A stretch of DNA of 64,000 nt from Phycisphaeraceae bacterium (GCA_020639215.1 JACKHA010000007.1:1-64000), one strand, 5' to 3'. Counted from the first letter of the stretch, positions 7,356-16,567 are shown. The notes: generated by a model from the sequence alone, not told the origin. Program-made: numbers and translations.

Positions 7356-9308
7356 ATGCCCACTCGCCGCCCGCTCCACCTCCGATCCGCCGTACTGGCC
7401 GCCCTCGTGCCGCTTTGCCTGGGCGTTGCCTACGCGCAGCCCGATGCCAGCGCGGCGACCAACACGATCACGCTCGACCTGGACAACGCCCCGGTCGCCA
7501 CGCTCCTGCAGGCGCTCGACCAGGACGTGCGGACATACGACTCGCACATCACCACGCTCGCCGGGCCGTACTTCGAAGGCCGCGCCCCCGGCCTGGCGGG
7601 CAACCGGCGCGCCGCCGACTACATCGCCTTCTGGTTCGAGCACTTCGGCCTCCAGCCCGCGTTCGACTCCACGACGACCGCGTCCGAGGGCTCCACGGTC
7701 CTCACGCCGCGCGATTCGTACTTCCAGCCCTTCGATCTGGGCAGCGAGGCCGTGCTCGAGTCCGCGGCGATGTCCGCCGGGCCGATCGGCGACCTCCGCC
7801 AGGGCCGCGACTTCGCACCTCTGGGCTTCTCGGCGACGTCGAGCGTGGACGCACCGATTACGTTCGTCGGCTACGCGATCGAGTCGGGGCGCAACGGGTA
7901 CGCCTCGTTCGACGACGACACCGATCTCACTGGGCGAATCGCCATGGTCCTGCGATTCGAGCCGATGGACGAGGACGGGCGCAGCCTCTGGCTCCCCGGC
8001 GGCTGGTCCCCCAACGCCGGCCTCGAGGCCAAGTTCCGCGCCGTCGCACGCCGCGGCGCGGCCGGCATCATCCTGGTCAACCCACCCGGCGCCGACGACG
8101 AGCGCATCGGACGCCTCGAGACGTTCCAGTCCATCCGCCCCTTCGGCGTAGCGCTCGACATCCCGGTCGTGCAGGTGACGCCATCGCGGGCCGACGAGAT
8201 CGTCCGCCAGTACGACCGCGAAGGCCGCTCGCTGCTCGATCTCCGCCGACTCGCCGACGCGGGCCCGGCCGTCATCGACCTGGGCAAGCAGACCGTCGCC
8301 ATCGATGTCCGCGTTGCCTCACGCCTCATCGAGACCCAGAACGTCGGCGCGATCCTCCCCGGTCGCGGCGACCTCGCCGACGAGTTCATCGTCATCGGCG
8401 CGCACTACGACCACGTCGGATTCGGCTACGGCGCGGGCTCCCGCGCCGGTGCCGCCGGCATCGGCGTGCTCCACCCCGGTGCCGATGACAACGCTTCGGG
8501 AACCAGCGGGCTGCTGCTGGCCGCCCAGATGCTCGCCGAGCGCTACGAGCAACTTCCCGAGGGCGCCCCGGCCCGGTCGATCCTGTTTCTTGCGTTCTCC
8601 GCCGAGGAACTCGGCCTCATCGGCAGCCGCTATTACACCGACAACCCCATCGTCCCCATGGAGCAGCACGCCTTCATGCTCAACATGGACATGATCGGGC
8701 GGCTCCGCGAGCACGCCATGGAACTCGGCGGCGTCGCCACCGCCCCGGGCCTCTGGGAGTGGCTCGAACCCATGATCGAGCCTTCGGGTATCGACGTCCG
8801 CCCAACCCCCAGCGGCTACGGCCCCTCCGACCACGCCAACTTCTACCGCGCCGGCATGCCCGTGCTCTTCTTCTTCACCATGCTCCACGACGAGTACCAC
8901 ATGCCCACCGACTTCTCGTGGACCATCAACCGCGTCGGGGCTGTCCGAGTGGTCCGGTTGTGCGTGAACATCGCCGAGGCTTTGGCGACACGCCCCGAGC
9001 GGTTCCGCCACTCGAGCACGCCCTCACGAATCGTGCAGCGCCCGCAGGCCCGCGCCTACCTCGGCGTCATGGCCGACGACGCCCCCGCCACCGGCGTCCT
9101 GCTCGGCAGCGTCGTCGAGGACGGCCCCGCCGACCGCGCCGGCCTCCGCGAGGGCGACATCATCCTCCGCTGGAACGACACCGACGTGGAAGACCTGGGC
9201 CAGTGGCGCGCCCTACTCGGCCAGCAGCGGGCCGGCGACGTCGTGACCATCCTCATCGAGCGCGACGGCCAGGAAGTCGAACTGGCGTGCATGCTGGGGG
9301 AGAGGTAG
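7356..9308 (+). CDS. Secreted M28 family zinc aminopeptidase with C-terminal PDZ domain
   Basis: 650 residues with a signal peptide (hydrophobic stretch after the N-terminal Arg residues, A-Y-A cleavage near 27). A PA-like insert is followed by the M28 peptidase core: G-A-H-Y-D-H (first zinc His), H-P-G-A-D-D-N-A-S-G (bridging Asp), S-A-E-E-L-G (catalytic Glu and ligand Glu), N-M-D-M-I-G (ligand Asp) and D-E-Y-H (last His). The final ~85 residues are a PDZ domain (Y-L-G-V-M then V-V-E-D-G-P-A-D-R-A-G-L), a common planctomycete arrangement. It probably cleaves N-terminal residues from peptides outside the cytoplasm. The promoter may be TACCGT at 7277-7282, giving a ~70-base leader. Confidence 0.92.
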   Translation: MPTRRPLHLRSAVLAALVPLCLGVAYAQPDASAATNTITLDLDNAPVATLLQALDQDVRTYDSHITTLAGPYFEGRAPGLAGNRRAADYIAFWFEHFGLQPAFDSTTTASEGSTVLTPRDSYFQPFDLGSEAVLESAAMSAGPIGDLRQGRDFAPLGFSATSSVDAPITFVGYAIESGRNGYASFDDDTDLTGRIAMVLRFEPMDEDGRSLWLPGGWSPNAGLEAKFRAVARRGAAGIILVNPPGADDERIGRLETFQSIRPFGVALDIPVVQVTPSRADEIVRQYDREGRSLLDLRRLADAGPAVIDLGKQTVAIDVRVASRLIETQNVGAILPGRGDLADEFIVIGAHYDHVGFGYGAGSRAGAAGIGVLHPGADDNASGTSGLLLAAQMLAERYEQLPEGAPARSILFLAFSAEELGLIGSRYYTDNPIVPMEQHAFMLNMDMIGRLREHAMELGGVATAPGLWEWLEPMIEPSGIDVRPTPSGYGPSDHANFYRAGMPVLFFFTMLHDEYHMPTDFSWTINRVGAVRVVRLCVNIAEALATRPERFRHSSTPSRIVQRPQARAYLGVMADDAPATGVLLGSVVEDGPADRAGLREGDIILRWNDTDVEDLGQWRALLGQQRAGDVVTILIERDGQEVELACMLGER

Positions 9309-9325
9309 GGGCAGAACCAGAGCAA

Positions 9326-9446
9326 GAGGCACTAGGCATTGGGCACTAGGCACTAGGGGCTGCCATGATCGCCCAATGCCCAACATCCGGTTCACCGAAA
9401 CGGTGAGTCACGAGTGCCTGGTGCCCAATGCCTGGTGCCTCCTCTT
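9326..9446. repeat. Long imperfect inverted repeat between convergent genes
   Basis: The left arm (9326-9357) and right arm (9411-9446) match as reverse complements at about 28 of 31 positions and are built from a CACTAGGCATTGGG-type unit. A smaller hairpin (TCACCG AAA CGGTGA) lies in the spacer near 9391-9406. It sits exactly between the 3' ends of two converging genes, so it may act as a bidirectional terminator. Confidence 0.8.
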
Positions 9447-9449
9447 CCC

Positions 9450-11066
9450 CTACGCCGCCTGCAGCACCTCCACCGGCCGCCTCGTCCGACGCTCCGACGC
9501 GATCCGGTCGAACACCTGGTACAGCAGCAGGCGGTCCGGGTCGGCCCCGATCAGCCATTCCGCGTACCGCATGTCGTCCATGATGTCGTCGCGCAGGTAC
9601 GGGATCCGGTCATCGCCCGTCCGCGCGCACACCATGCAGATGCCCGCGGCCACACGCCCGAGCGTCATCGCGCCGGACTCGCCCGCCCCCAACTCGGCCT
9701 GCAGGAACGCGAACGGGTCAACCTGCGCCAGGTCCGCATCCCCCGCCAGCGCCTCATCGGCGCGGCACAGGGCCTCCAGCCCCGCCTCGTCCCGCCCCGC
9801 CGCGATCCGCACGGCCCCGAGACGCAGCAGGACTTCCGCCTCGTCTCCCAGAATCCGGGCCGCGGCCTCGACGCCCGCCAGACGCTCCTCGCCCTCCAGC
9901 GTGCAGACCGTGCCCGCCAGCCACGCGCTCGCAACGCGGGCCGCGACGCGGATCGCGTCCGTCGGCGGACGCCCCACGGGCCACGCCTCCACGGCCTCGA
10001 TCAACTCGGCCATCGCCCCGGCGACCCAGTTCGCTTCCGCGCCATCCTCACCGGTCTGCTCGGCCGCGACCGGCAACTCGATCGGGCGCCGACCGCTCGC
10101 ACGATCCACGCCGCCGAGACGAGCAGGGTGGCGAGACAGCACGCACGCGGCCCTTGTGATCGTCTCCACCGTCCCCGCATCACCCGCGTCGATCTCGCCC
10201 AGCGTCACCTGCATCGGGTCGAGGCGCCCGGGGAACACCGACGCGTACGAGATCGGGCGGTTCTGGCCCCAGTCGTACCACGCCGCCTCGCGCTCGGCAC
10301 GCTCGCACGTGAGCAGCACACCCCGCCCGTCGGCGTCGACCGTCAGCACGCCATCGAGCCCATACCGCTCGCACAGCACGTCGTCATCAATCCGGTCGTG
10401 CCCGACGAACCAACGCAGCCCGGCGTCAGAGCCGCTCGACACCGACCCCTTGATCGATCGGCGAACCCTCTCTCCCCCGCCCACCAGCGCCACGTGCAGC
10501 GCCCGCGTCGGCCACGACACCCGGTCGTGCCACGCGCAGAACGAACGATCAATCCCCTCGGCATCGCCCCACGCCCCGCGCGTCTTGCCGCCGATCCAGC
10601 CCAGCACCGGGCGACCGTAGCGCGACGCCAGCCCCGCGCCGAACCCGCCGAGCGCCAGCAGCAGCTCGGCCCCGGCCGAGCCGTCCCGCGCCCGCCGGTG
10701 CAGCAGCGGCAGGCGACCGCCCCCGAACGCGACGCGGGTGATCCCCGCCGCCGTCTTCGACAGCACGTACCGCGGCCTGACCATCCCCCAGCGCACCAGC
10801 CCGTACACCGCCGGCACCGCCCACACACCCAGCGGCACGCCCAGCGTGGGCGTTGTCAGCCAGTCGGCCCCCAGCGCGTAGGCCGTGCCCACCACGCCGG
10901 TCGCCGCGAGCAGCCCGAGGGCCGTGGCGGTCGCACCCGCGGACTCGGTCGCCGACGGATACGCCCACGCCCGCCGATCGCCGGTGTCGGGATTGCCCGG
11001 ATCCGAGGTCGGACCATCGACGATCGGGGAGCGTGTCGGGCGGCCGGTCTGGGTGCTGTGGCTCAT
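9450..11066 (-). CDS. Hypothetical membrane-anchored protein
   Basis: A 538-residue protein of unknown function. An unstructured N-terminal ~40 residues (Ser/Thr/Pro/Asp rich) is followed by one or two hydrophobic segments at about residues 45-95. The remaining ~440 residues are soluble and largely helical, Ala/Glu/Arg-rich towards the end, with no motif I recognise. ATG at 11066 was chosen; an alternative ATG lies three codons upstream at 11075. The gene converges on the M28 peptidase gene and is divergent from the phosphatase gene at 11325. Probably a lineage-specific planctomycete protein. Confidence 0.7.
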   Translation of the reverse strand: MSHSTQTGRPTRSPIVDGPTSDPGNPDTGDRRAWAYPSATESAGATATALGLLAATGVVGTAYALGADWLTTPTLGVPLGVWAVPAVYGLVRWGMVRPRYVLSKTAAGITRVAFGGGRLPLLHRRARDGSAGAELLLALGGFGAGLASRYGRPVLGWIGGKTRGAWGDAEGIDRSFCAWHDRVSWPTRALHVALVGGGERVRRSIKGSVSSGSDAGLRWFVGHDRIDDDVLCERYGLDGVLTVDADGRGVLLTCERAEREAAWYDWGQNRPISYASVFPGRLDPMQVTLGEIDAGDAGTVETITRAACVLSRHPARLGGVDRASGRRPIELPVAAEQTGEDGAEANWVAGAMAELIEAVEAWPVGRPPTDAIRVAARVASAWLAGTVCTLEGEERLAGVEAAARILGDEAEVLLRLGAVRIAAGRDEAGLEALCRADEALAGDADLAQVDPFAFLQAELGAGESGAMTLGRVAAGICMVCARTGDDRIPYLRDDIMDDMRYAEWLIGADPDRLLLYQVFDRIASERRTRRPVEVLQAA

Positions 11067-11324
11067 CGTCCTCACCCATCGGCCCGCCCCGCCCCGGCGT
11101 CAAGCCGCGCGTTGCGCCTCCCAGCACCCCCGCCCGCCCCAACCCCACCAACCACCCCGACCGGCACGCCCGCCCCCACACGCCCGAGAACGCGCCCGGC
11201 GACGCGGCGGCGCCTCGGGCTGGCCGAGCCGCCGGCGCGGGACAGAAACCAAGGCGTCCCCCCCGGCCGCGCCGACGAACGAGTCCGGAATACTCGTGCG
11301 GGGTCCGTGCGTTCGCCGCCGACC

Positions 11325-12239
11325 ATGGCCCAGATCCTCCAAGACCCGGCATCGACGCCGACACCGGCGTCATCGACCGAAACCGCGCCGCCCGGTGCGC
11401 ATCAGATGCAGTGCATGGAGATCCTCGGCGGGAGCGAGCCGAGCGATCGCTTCGTCTCCGTGCCGGGAATCGACGCGGAGATCGTCAGCCGCCCGCACGA
11501 GGGCCAGGCCGAGGGAGGCGACATCCACTACGTCTCGTCGTGCGCCGCGGGCCTGATCGCCCGGTTCGTGCTCGCCGACGTCGCGGGGCACGGCGTGAGC
11601 GTGGCGGGCGAGGCGGCCAAACTCCGCAGGCTGGTCCGCAAGCACATGAACGCCGCCGACCAGTCGGGTTTCGCCCGCAGCGTCAACCGCGAGTTCTCCG
11701 AGCTTGCGAGCCAGGGGCGGTTCGCCACCGCGCTGCTGATGACGTACTTCACGCCCACCGACCACCTGCTGGTGGTGTCGGCGGGGCACCCGAGGCCGCT
11801 CTGGTACCGGGCCGCCGCACGGGAGTGGTCGATCCTCGACGACGCGCACGAGTCCGTGGCCCGCAGCGCCGAAGAGGTCGGAATCGCGGACCTGCCGCTG
11901 GGCGTGATCGGCGAGACCGGGTACCACCAGCTCGCGGTGCCGCTCGCCGAAGGCGACGTGATCGTCGCCTACACCGACGCCCTGACAGAGGCCGGGAACG
12001 GCGCGGGGCGGCAGCTGGGCGAGGCGGGGCTCCTGGCGATCGCCCGTGAGGTTGACGTCGCGGCCACGCCCTCGGTCGCCGGCGCGCTGCTCGCGGGTGT
12101 TGCTTCCTATCGCCGCGGCGAGGCCGACGACGACTCGACCGTCCTCGTGCTGCGCCACAACGCGGCCAACCCCGGGCGACCGAGCCTGGTCGAGCGTGCC
12201 CGGTCGCTGGCGCGGATGATCGGGCTTGTGCCCGTGTGA
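11325..12239 (+). CDS. PP2C-type Ser/Thr phosphatase, SpoIIE/RsbU family
   Basis: 304 residues with one SpoIIE-type phosphatase domain and no receiver or sensor domain. The metal-binding and fold motifs are clear: M-Q-C-M-E-I-L-G-G near the start, E-G-G-D-I-H-Y-V (first Asp ligand), V-L-A-D-V-A-G-H-G (second Asp ligand), V-S-A-G-H-P-R-P-L, Y-T-D-A-L-T-E-A and a final D-D-D-S-T-V-L-V-L. Members of this family dephosphorylate anti-anti-sigma factors in partner-switching systems. No anti-sigma kinase or STAS protein is adjacent, so the partner is unknown. It ends 10 bases from the converging adk gene. Confidence 0.88.
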   Translation: MAQILQDPASTPTPASSTETAPPGAHQMQCMEILGGSEPSDRFVSVPGIDAEIVSRPHEGQAEGGDIHYVSSCAAGLIARFVLADVAGHGVSVAGEAAKLRRLVRKHMNAADQSGFARSVNREFSELASQGRFATALLMTYFTPTDHLLVVSAGHPRPLWYRAAAREWSILDDAHESVARSAEEVGIADLPLGVIGETGYHQLAVPLAEGDVIVAYTDALTEAGNGAGRQLGEAGLLAIAREVDVAATPSVAGALLAGVASYRRGEADDDSTVLVLRHNAANPGRPSLVERARSLARMIGLVPV

Positions 12240-12249
12240 GCCCGCACGC

Positions 12250-12870
12250 TCACCCGCCGGTCGCGTCCTTGAAGTGCGCCTCCTGCACCGGCGCCAGCAC
12301 GTCCAGCACGTGCATCAGCACGACCGCCGGCGAGCCGATCGCGTCCACGTTGTGGACCAGCTCCTTCGGGTACTGCTCCAGCACGGGGTAGGTCTCCTTC
12401 TCGTAGACCTCCCAGCGCTTGCGGATCACGTCCTCGCGGGCGTCGTCGACCCGGTTCTCCTTCAGGGCCCGTCGGCGCAGACGCCGGATCATCTCTTCTT
12501 TGTCCTGGCAGGTCAGGTGGATGATCGCCAGGACCTCGATGTGGTCGCGGAGCAGCTTCGCCTGGCTGACGCTGCGCGGGATCCCGTCGAGCACGAGCAG
12601 GTCCACGCCCGGCTTGTAGATGCTCAGGATCGTCTGGGCTCGCAGGTTTTCGTGCCACATCTTGATGGTCACGTCGTCGGGCACCAGCTCGCCTTTGGAC
12701 GAGTACTCCAGGAACGTGCGCCCCAGGTCGCTCGTCGTGTCGAGCGTGCGGAAGACCTCGCCGCAGGAGAGGTGGAAGAACCCCGGGATGCTCCCGAGGA
12801 TCTTGCCCTGGGTGCCCTTGCCAACGCCGGGGGCGCCAAAGAGCAGTGCGGTGCGGTATTTCTCGGCCAT
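12250..12870 (-). CDS. adk: Adenylate kinase
   Basis: 206 residues. It transfers phosphate between ATP and AMP in the cytoplasm. The P-loop G-A-P-G-V-G-K-G-T-Q is at residues 12-21. The AMP-binding part includes a D-G-I-P-R-S segment where the family has D-G-F-P-R. The region after Q-D-K-E-E-M-I-R-R-L-R-R-R is short and lacks the Cys residues of zinc-type LID domains, so this is a short-LID, non-zinc form; some related kinases act on other NMPs, so AMP specificity is likely but not proven. Upstream on the minus strand, TTGCCG (12972-12977) and TACGCT (12948-12953) with an 18-base spacer form a plausible promoter and give a ~70-base leader. Confidence 0.85.
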   Translation of the reverse strand: MAEKYRTALLFGAPGVGKGTQGKILGSIPGFFHLSCGEVFRTLDTTSDLGRTFLEYSSKGELVPDDVTIKMWHENLRAQTILSIYKPGVDLLVLDGIPRSVSQAKLLRDHIEVLAIIHLTCQDKEEMIRRLRRRALKENRVDDAREDVIRKRWEVYEKETYPVLEQYPKELVHNVDAIGSPAVVLMHVLDVLAPVQEAHFKDATGG

Positions 12871-12947
12871 TTCTCGACTCCGATGCCGCGGGTCTGCGGG
12901 CGGGCACGGGCGCCGGAGCCCGCACCCCCAACCGGGCGGGAATCGTG

Positions 12948-12977
12948 AGCGTACCCCCCCCCCGGAAGTCTCGGCAA
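12948..12977 (-). promoter_or_regulatory. Putative promoter of adk
   Basis: On the minus strand TTGCCG (12972-12977), 18 bases, TACGCT (12948-12953). The spacer contains a run of about ten G residues, which is odd. The predicted leader is about 70 bases. Confidence 0.4.
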
Positions 12978-13040
12978 GATTCGCACCGCCCTGAATTGCG
13001 AGTTCCGGGGAGCAGCCCGGCGGTGCCCGCCTCGCTGGGG

Positions 13041-13823
13041 TTATCGCCGGGGCGTGCTCGCCGCGGCCCGGACGATCGCCACGAAATCGTCCGCCTGGAG
13101 CGAGGCCCCGCCGATCAGCCCGCCGTCGATGTCGGGCTGGGCGAAGAGCTCCGCGGCGTTGGAGGCCTTGACCGACCCGCCGTACATGATGCGGATCGAC
13201 TCGGCGGCCTCGCTGTCGTACAGCGCGGCCAGTTCGCCCCGGACCTTGGCCTGGGCGTCCTGGGCGTCGCCGGGCGTGGCGGTCTTGCCGGTGCCGATCG
13301 CCCACACCGGCTCGTACGCGATCGTGAGGCGGTGCAGGTGCTCTCGCGAGACATCGGCCAGCCCGGCCCGGAGTTGGCGACGGTTCACCTCGTCGGTGCG
13401 TCCCGCCTCGCGCTCCTTGAGCGTCTCGCCGATGCACAAGATGCACTCGAGCCCGCCATCGAGGATGGCCTGGGCCTTCTGGCCCACGAGTTCGTCGGGC
13501 TCGCCGATCACGTGGCGGCGCTCGGAGTGCCCGGCCAGGACCACCTTGACCTCGCAGTCCCTGAGCATCGCGGCCGAGACCTCGCCCGTGAACGCCCCGT
13601 CGGGCTTGGTCCAGCAGTCCTGGGCGCCCAGGCGGATGGCGCTGGGGCGGTCGCGCAGGATGGAGCCGACGGTGATGAGGTAGGGGAAGGGGGGGAAAAT
13701 GGCCACGTCCGCGGCGGACTCGCGGGCCAGGGCGTCGATGACGGCGCGGGCCAGTCGCGAGCCGCTAGTGCGGTCGGTGTTCATCTTCCAGTTGCCGCCG
13801 ACGTATGGCCTGCGCGTGGGCAC
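13041..13823 (-). CDS. tpiA: Triosephosphate isomerase
   Basis: Interconverts dihydroxyacetone phosphate and glyceraldehyde 3-phosphate in glycolysis. With the GTG at 13823 the protein has 260 residues, the normal length. Catalytic landmarks: G-G-N-W-K-M-N (Lys) at residues 7-13, A-G-H-S-E-R-R (electrophilic His), Y-E-P-V-W-A-I-G-T-G-K (catalytic Glu and flexible loop) and the phosphate-binding Y-G-G-S-V-K and G-L-I-G-G-A-S-L segments. An ATG at 13901 in the same frame would overlap the start of the divergent gene and add 26 low-complexity residues, so I rejected it. TACACT about 19 bases upstream of the GTG may be the -10 box. Confidence 0.93.
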   Translation of the reverse strand: MPTRRPYVGGNWKMNTDRTSGSRLARAVIDALARESAADVAIFPPFPYLITVGSILRDRPSAIRLGAQDCWTKPDGAFTGEVSAAMLRDCEVKVVLAGHSERRHVIGEPDELVGQKAQAILDGGLECILCIGETLKEREAGRTDEVNRRQLRAGLADVSREHLHRLTIAYEPVWAIGTGKTATPGDAQDAQAKVRGELAALYDSEAAESIRIMYGGSVKASNAAELFAQPDIDGGLIGGASLQADDFVAIVRAAASTPRR

Positions 13824-13899
13824 GGTGGTCTCCAGTTCGCCCAGTGTACGCGGCGGGGCGTGCCGCCCACCGCCCGCCCCTCCCCGCCAATGATCCGCC

Positions 13900-15114
13900 A
13901 TGGCCACCTCCCTCAACGCTCCGACCAGCGAGTTCGAGAAGACCGACCGCTGCGCCGACCTCCCGCACCGCCCGCGCGTCCTGCTGGGCAAGATGGGCCT
14001 CGACGGGCACGATCGCGGCGTGAAGGTCATCGCGCGGGCCCTGCGCGACTCGGGCGTGCATGTGATCTACTCGGGGCTGTGGCAGACGCCGCGGTCGATC
14101 GCCCTGTCGGCCCGCGACGAGGACTGCGACGTGATCGCGGCCAGCATGATGAGCAACTCGCATCGGGTGCTGGGGCCGAAACTGCTCGAGCAGCGGGCCG
14201 CGGTGGGGCGCCCCGACCTGCCGATCGTCATGGGCGGGATCATCCCGCAGGAGGACATCCGGGAGTTGCTCGAGTCGGGCATCCGCCGGTGCTTCACGAC
14301 CGGCGTGGGGCTGCTGGACATCGTCGAGGCCGTGAAGGAAACCGTGCGGCCCTACGACCAGACGGTCGCGCCGGGCGTCGATGGCAAGGTCCACCCGACC
14401 GCCCAACTGGCCCGAGACATCTCGCTGGCCCACGACGGGCAGGCGGTGCGGAGCGGGGCGAAGCGGCGTCGCCCGATGCGGGTCATCGGCGTGACCGGCT
14501 CGCCGGGGGCGGGCAAGAGCACGCTGTCGGCCCAGCTCGCCGCGGAGTTCACGCGCCGGTCGCGCGCGGGGGATCCCAAGTGCGCCGGGCGGATCGCGGT
14601 GGTGGCGTTCGACCCGAAGAGCCCGATCACGTCCGGCGCGCTGCTGGGCGACCGCCTGCGGATGGACTTCAACACGCTCGACGAGGCGGTGTTCTATCGC
14701 AGCCTGGCGATCCGGGGCGAGGACTACCACGCGCTGGGGGAGATCACGGAACTGATCGGCGGGGCGTACGAGGCCGGTGGTTCCGGCAGTGGCGGCGCGG
14801 CGGGCGGGGCGACCGAGCCGTTCGATACGGTCCTGATCGAGACGGTCGGGGCCGGGCAGAACGAGACGCTGATCCGCGAGCACGTGGACCGGACGGTCGT
14901 GGTGCTCACGCCGGGGATGGGCGACGCGGTGCAGATGGACAAGGCCGGGATCCTCGAGATCGCCGATGTGTTCGTGTGCAACAAGGCGGACCATCCGGGC
15001 CAGAACGAGCTGCTGCGCGACTTGCGGGAGGTCGCCGGGCGCCGGAAGGTGTTCGAGACCGTGGCGACCCACGCCAAGGGCGTGCCGGAGTTGCTCGAGT
15101 CGTTGCTGGCATAG
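13900..15114 (+). CDS. Fusion of B12-binding domain and MeaB/ArgK-type GTPase
   Basis: 404 residues. Residues ~24-150 are a cobalamin-binding domain of the acyl-CoA mutase type with the base-off motif D-G-H-D-R-G (35-40), where the His coordinates cobalt, and the L-E-S-G-I-R-R-C-F end. A ~40-residue linker leads to a G3E GTPase of the MeaB family from residue 192: Walker A G-S-P-G-A-G-K-S (200-207), V-A-F-D-P-K-S-P, I-E-T-V-G-A-G-Q-N-E and N-K-A-D. The order B12 domain then GTPase is that of IcmF, but the large substrate-binding mutase barrel of IcmF is absent and no mutase large subunit lies in the window. It probably serves as small subunit plus chaperone for a separately encoded mutase; the substrate cannot be deduced. 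AATGAT ends 5 bases before the ATG. Confidence 0.88.
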   Translation: MATSLNAPTSEFEKTDRCADLPHRPRVLLGKMGLDGHDRGVKVIARALRDSGVHVIYSGLWQTPRSIALSARDEDCDVIAASMMSNSHRVLGPKLLEQRAAVGRPDLPIVMGGIIPQEDIRELLESGIRRCFTTGVGLLDIVEAVKETVRPYDQTVAPGVDGKVHPTAQLARDISLAHDGQAVRSGAKRRRPMRVIGVTGSPGAGKSTLSAQLAAEFTRRSRAGDPKCAGRIAVVAFDPKSPITSGALLGDRLRMDFNTLDEAVFYRSLAIRGEDYHALGEITELIGGAYEAGGSGSGGAAGGATEPFDTVLIETVGAGQNETLIREHVDRTVVVLTPGMGDAVQMDKAGILEIADVFVCNKADHPGQNELLRDLREVAGRRKVFETVATHAKGVPELLESLLA

Positions 15115-15385
15115 GGAACGACGCCCGGGCGTCGGCGGTCGGCAGCCAATCAACCGCGCTGCCAGGCAAGGCCGGGCGTGTCCGCGTCGCGACGTGGGGC
15201 GTTTGTTGCGACGCGCGGTTGGTGTCGGTTCGCATGCAGCGATATGTGGGCGCGGCGCGCGCATTGCGGAAAGCGATGCGCCGCGAACGAATTGCGTGAG
15301 TGCGCAGGCAAGCCTTCGTTACATTGATAGCGGAGACCCACGGCACAAGGGTGCCGAGCCGAACCGCTGGACACAGGAGGCAGCC

Positions 15386-16567
15386 ATGTTCGAGCAGATC
15401 AGCAGCGACGTTTCCAATCTCGCACTCACGCGCCGCACCACGAACGCCATGGCGGCCCTGATCGCCGCCGTCGCGGGCATCGCGATCGCGCCCCCCGCGC
15501 TCGGCGACCCGGACACCGGGCCGCGGGCCCAGCTCGCCCCCTGGCGGGCCCCGGCGGCCGCGGGCGGCGCCTTCGACCCGCTCAACTCCGTCGTCGAGAT
15601 CAACTGGGGCGTGGCCGGCGGCACACGCATCGGCACCGGCTCGATCATCAGCAAGCACAACGACGCCGATCCCAACTTCGCCTGGTACTGCGTGCTCACC
15701 GCCGACCACGTTGCCAACCCGGCGGGCACCATCGGCAACGCGGTCATCGGGTTTGGCGACACCGGGGCCCAGGGCGTGTTCGGCGGGGCCGACAACATCA
15801 TCCGCCGCGCGCCGCTTCCCGCGGCGATGGGGGGCATGGGCGCCCCTGTTGATCTCGCGGTCATCGGCGTCCGCGTGCCCAAGAACGCGTTCTTCGACCA
15901 GGTCAGCCCGCTGGCCATGCTCCCCACCACCCAGGCCCAGGCGACCAACCAGCAGTTCACCCAGCCCGGCTACGGCGGCACGGGCGACTTCGTCGCCGCC
16001 GACCCCATGAACGCCCTCCCCGCCGGCATGACCACCGCCGGGCCCGATCACACGAAGCGCTTCCAGAACAACGTCATCACCGGGCCAACCAACGCGAACT
16101 ACAACGCCGGAGGCGTGGCCTACGCCTACGGCTCCATCCAGTGGTCCTTCGACATGCCCGCCGCCCCAGGGGCCCACGGCGCCGCCCACAACTTCCTCGT
16201 CGCCGAGGGCACGTCCTACGGCGGCGACTCGGGCAGCCCCTACCTCGTCAGCCAGATGTCCACCCAGTTCGTCGGGAACTTCGATCGCCCCGGCGCCGGC
16301 TCCGACTGGGACTTCGGGCCGATGCACGCCGGCGACGACATGCCGCTGTTCACCAACGTGATCATCGGCGTCCACGCCTGGGGCGTGACCCCCGCGGGCG
16401 GATTCCCCGGCGGCGTCGTGCCCTACGGGCGACTGGCCGGCGGCGTCCCGCTGACCCAGGCGAACATCGACTGGATCACCGCACAGTGCGCCATCGTCCC
16501 GGCCCCGGGCTCGGGCATCCTGCTCGCCTTCGGCGGCATCCTGGCCGCCAAGCGCCGGCGCGGGTGA
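15386..16567 (+). CDS. Secreted trypsin-like serine protease with PEP-CTERM-type anchor
   Basis: 393 residues with an N-terminal signal peptide (after R-R-T-T, hydrophobic to A-L-G near 40). The mature region carries the chymotrypsin-fold triad: L-T-A-D-H-V-A (His), V-D-L-A-V-I-G-V (Asp) and G-G-D-S-G-S-P (Ser), spaced as in family S1. The last ~25 residues form the sorting signal: V-P-A-P-G-S, a hydrophobic helix and K-R-R-R-G. The Ala in P-A-P replaces the usual Glu. An AGGAGG Shine-Dalgarno (15375-15380) lies five bases before the ATG, with a leader of unknown length upstream; an intrinsic terminator follows (16615-16646). Target proteins unknown. Confidence 0.82.
   Translation: MFEQISSDVSNLALTRRTTNAMAALIAAVAGIAIAPPALGDPDTGPRAQLAPWRAPAAAGGAFDPLNSVVEINWGVAGGTRIGTGSIISKHNDADPNFAWYCVLTADHVANPAGTIGNAVIGFGDTGAQGVFGGADNIIRRAPLPAAMGGMGAPVDLAVIGVRVPKNAFFDQVSPLAMLPTTQAQATNQQFTQPGYGGTGDFVAADPMNALPAGMTTAGPDHTKRFQNNVITGPTNANYNAGGVAYAYGSIQWSFDMPAAPGAHGAAHNFLVAEGTSYGGDSGSPYLVSQMSTQFVGNFDRPGAGSDWDFGPMHAGDDMPLFTNVIIGVHAWGVTPAGGFPGGVVPYGRLAGGVPLTQANIDWITAQCAIVPAPGSGILLAFGGILAAKRRRG

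Noticed and set aside
13824..13901. ATG start for tpiA at 13901
   Set aside because: It would overlap the start codon of the divergent gene and add 26 low-complexity residues; GTG at 13823 gives normal length.
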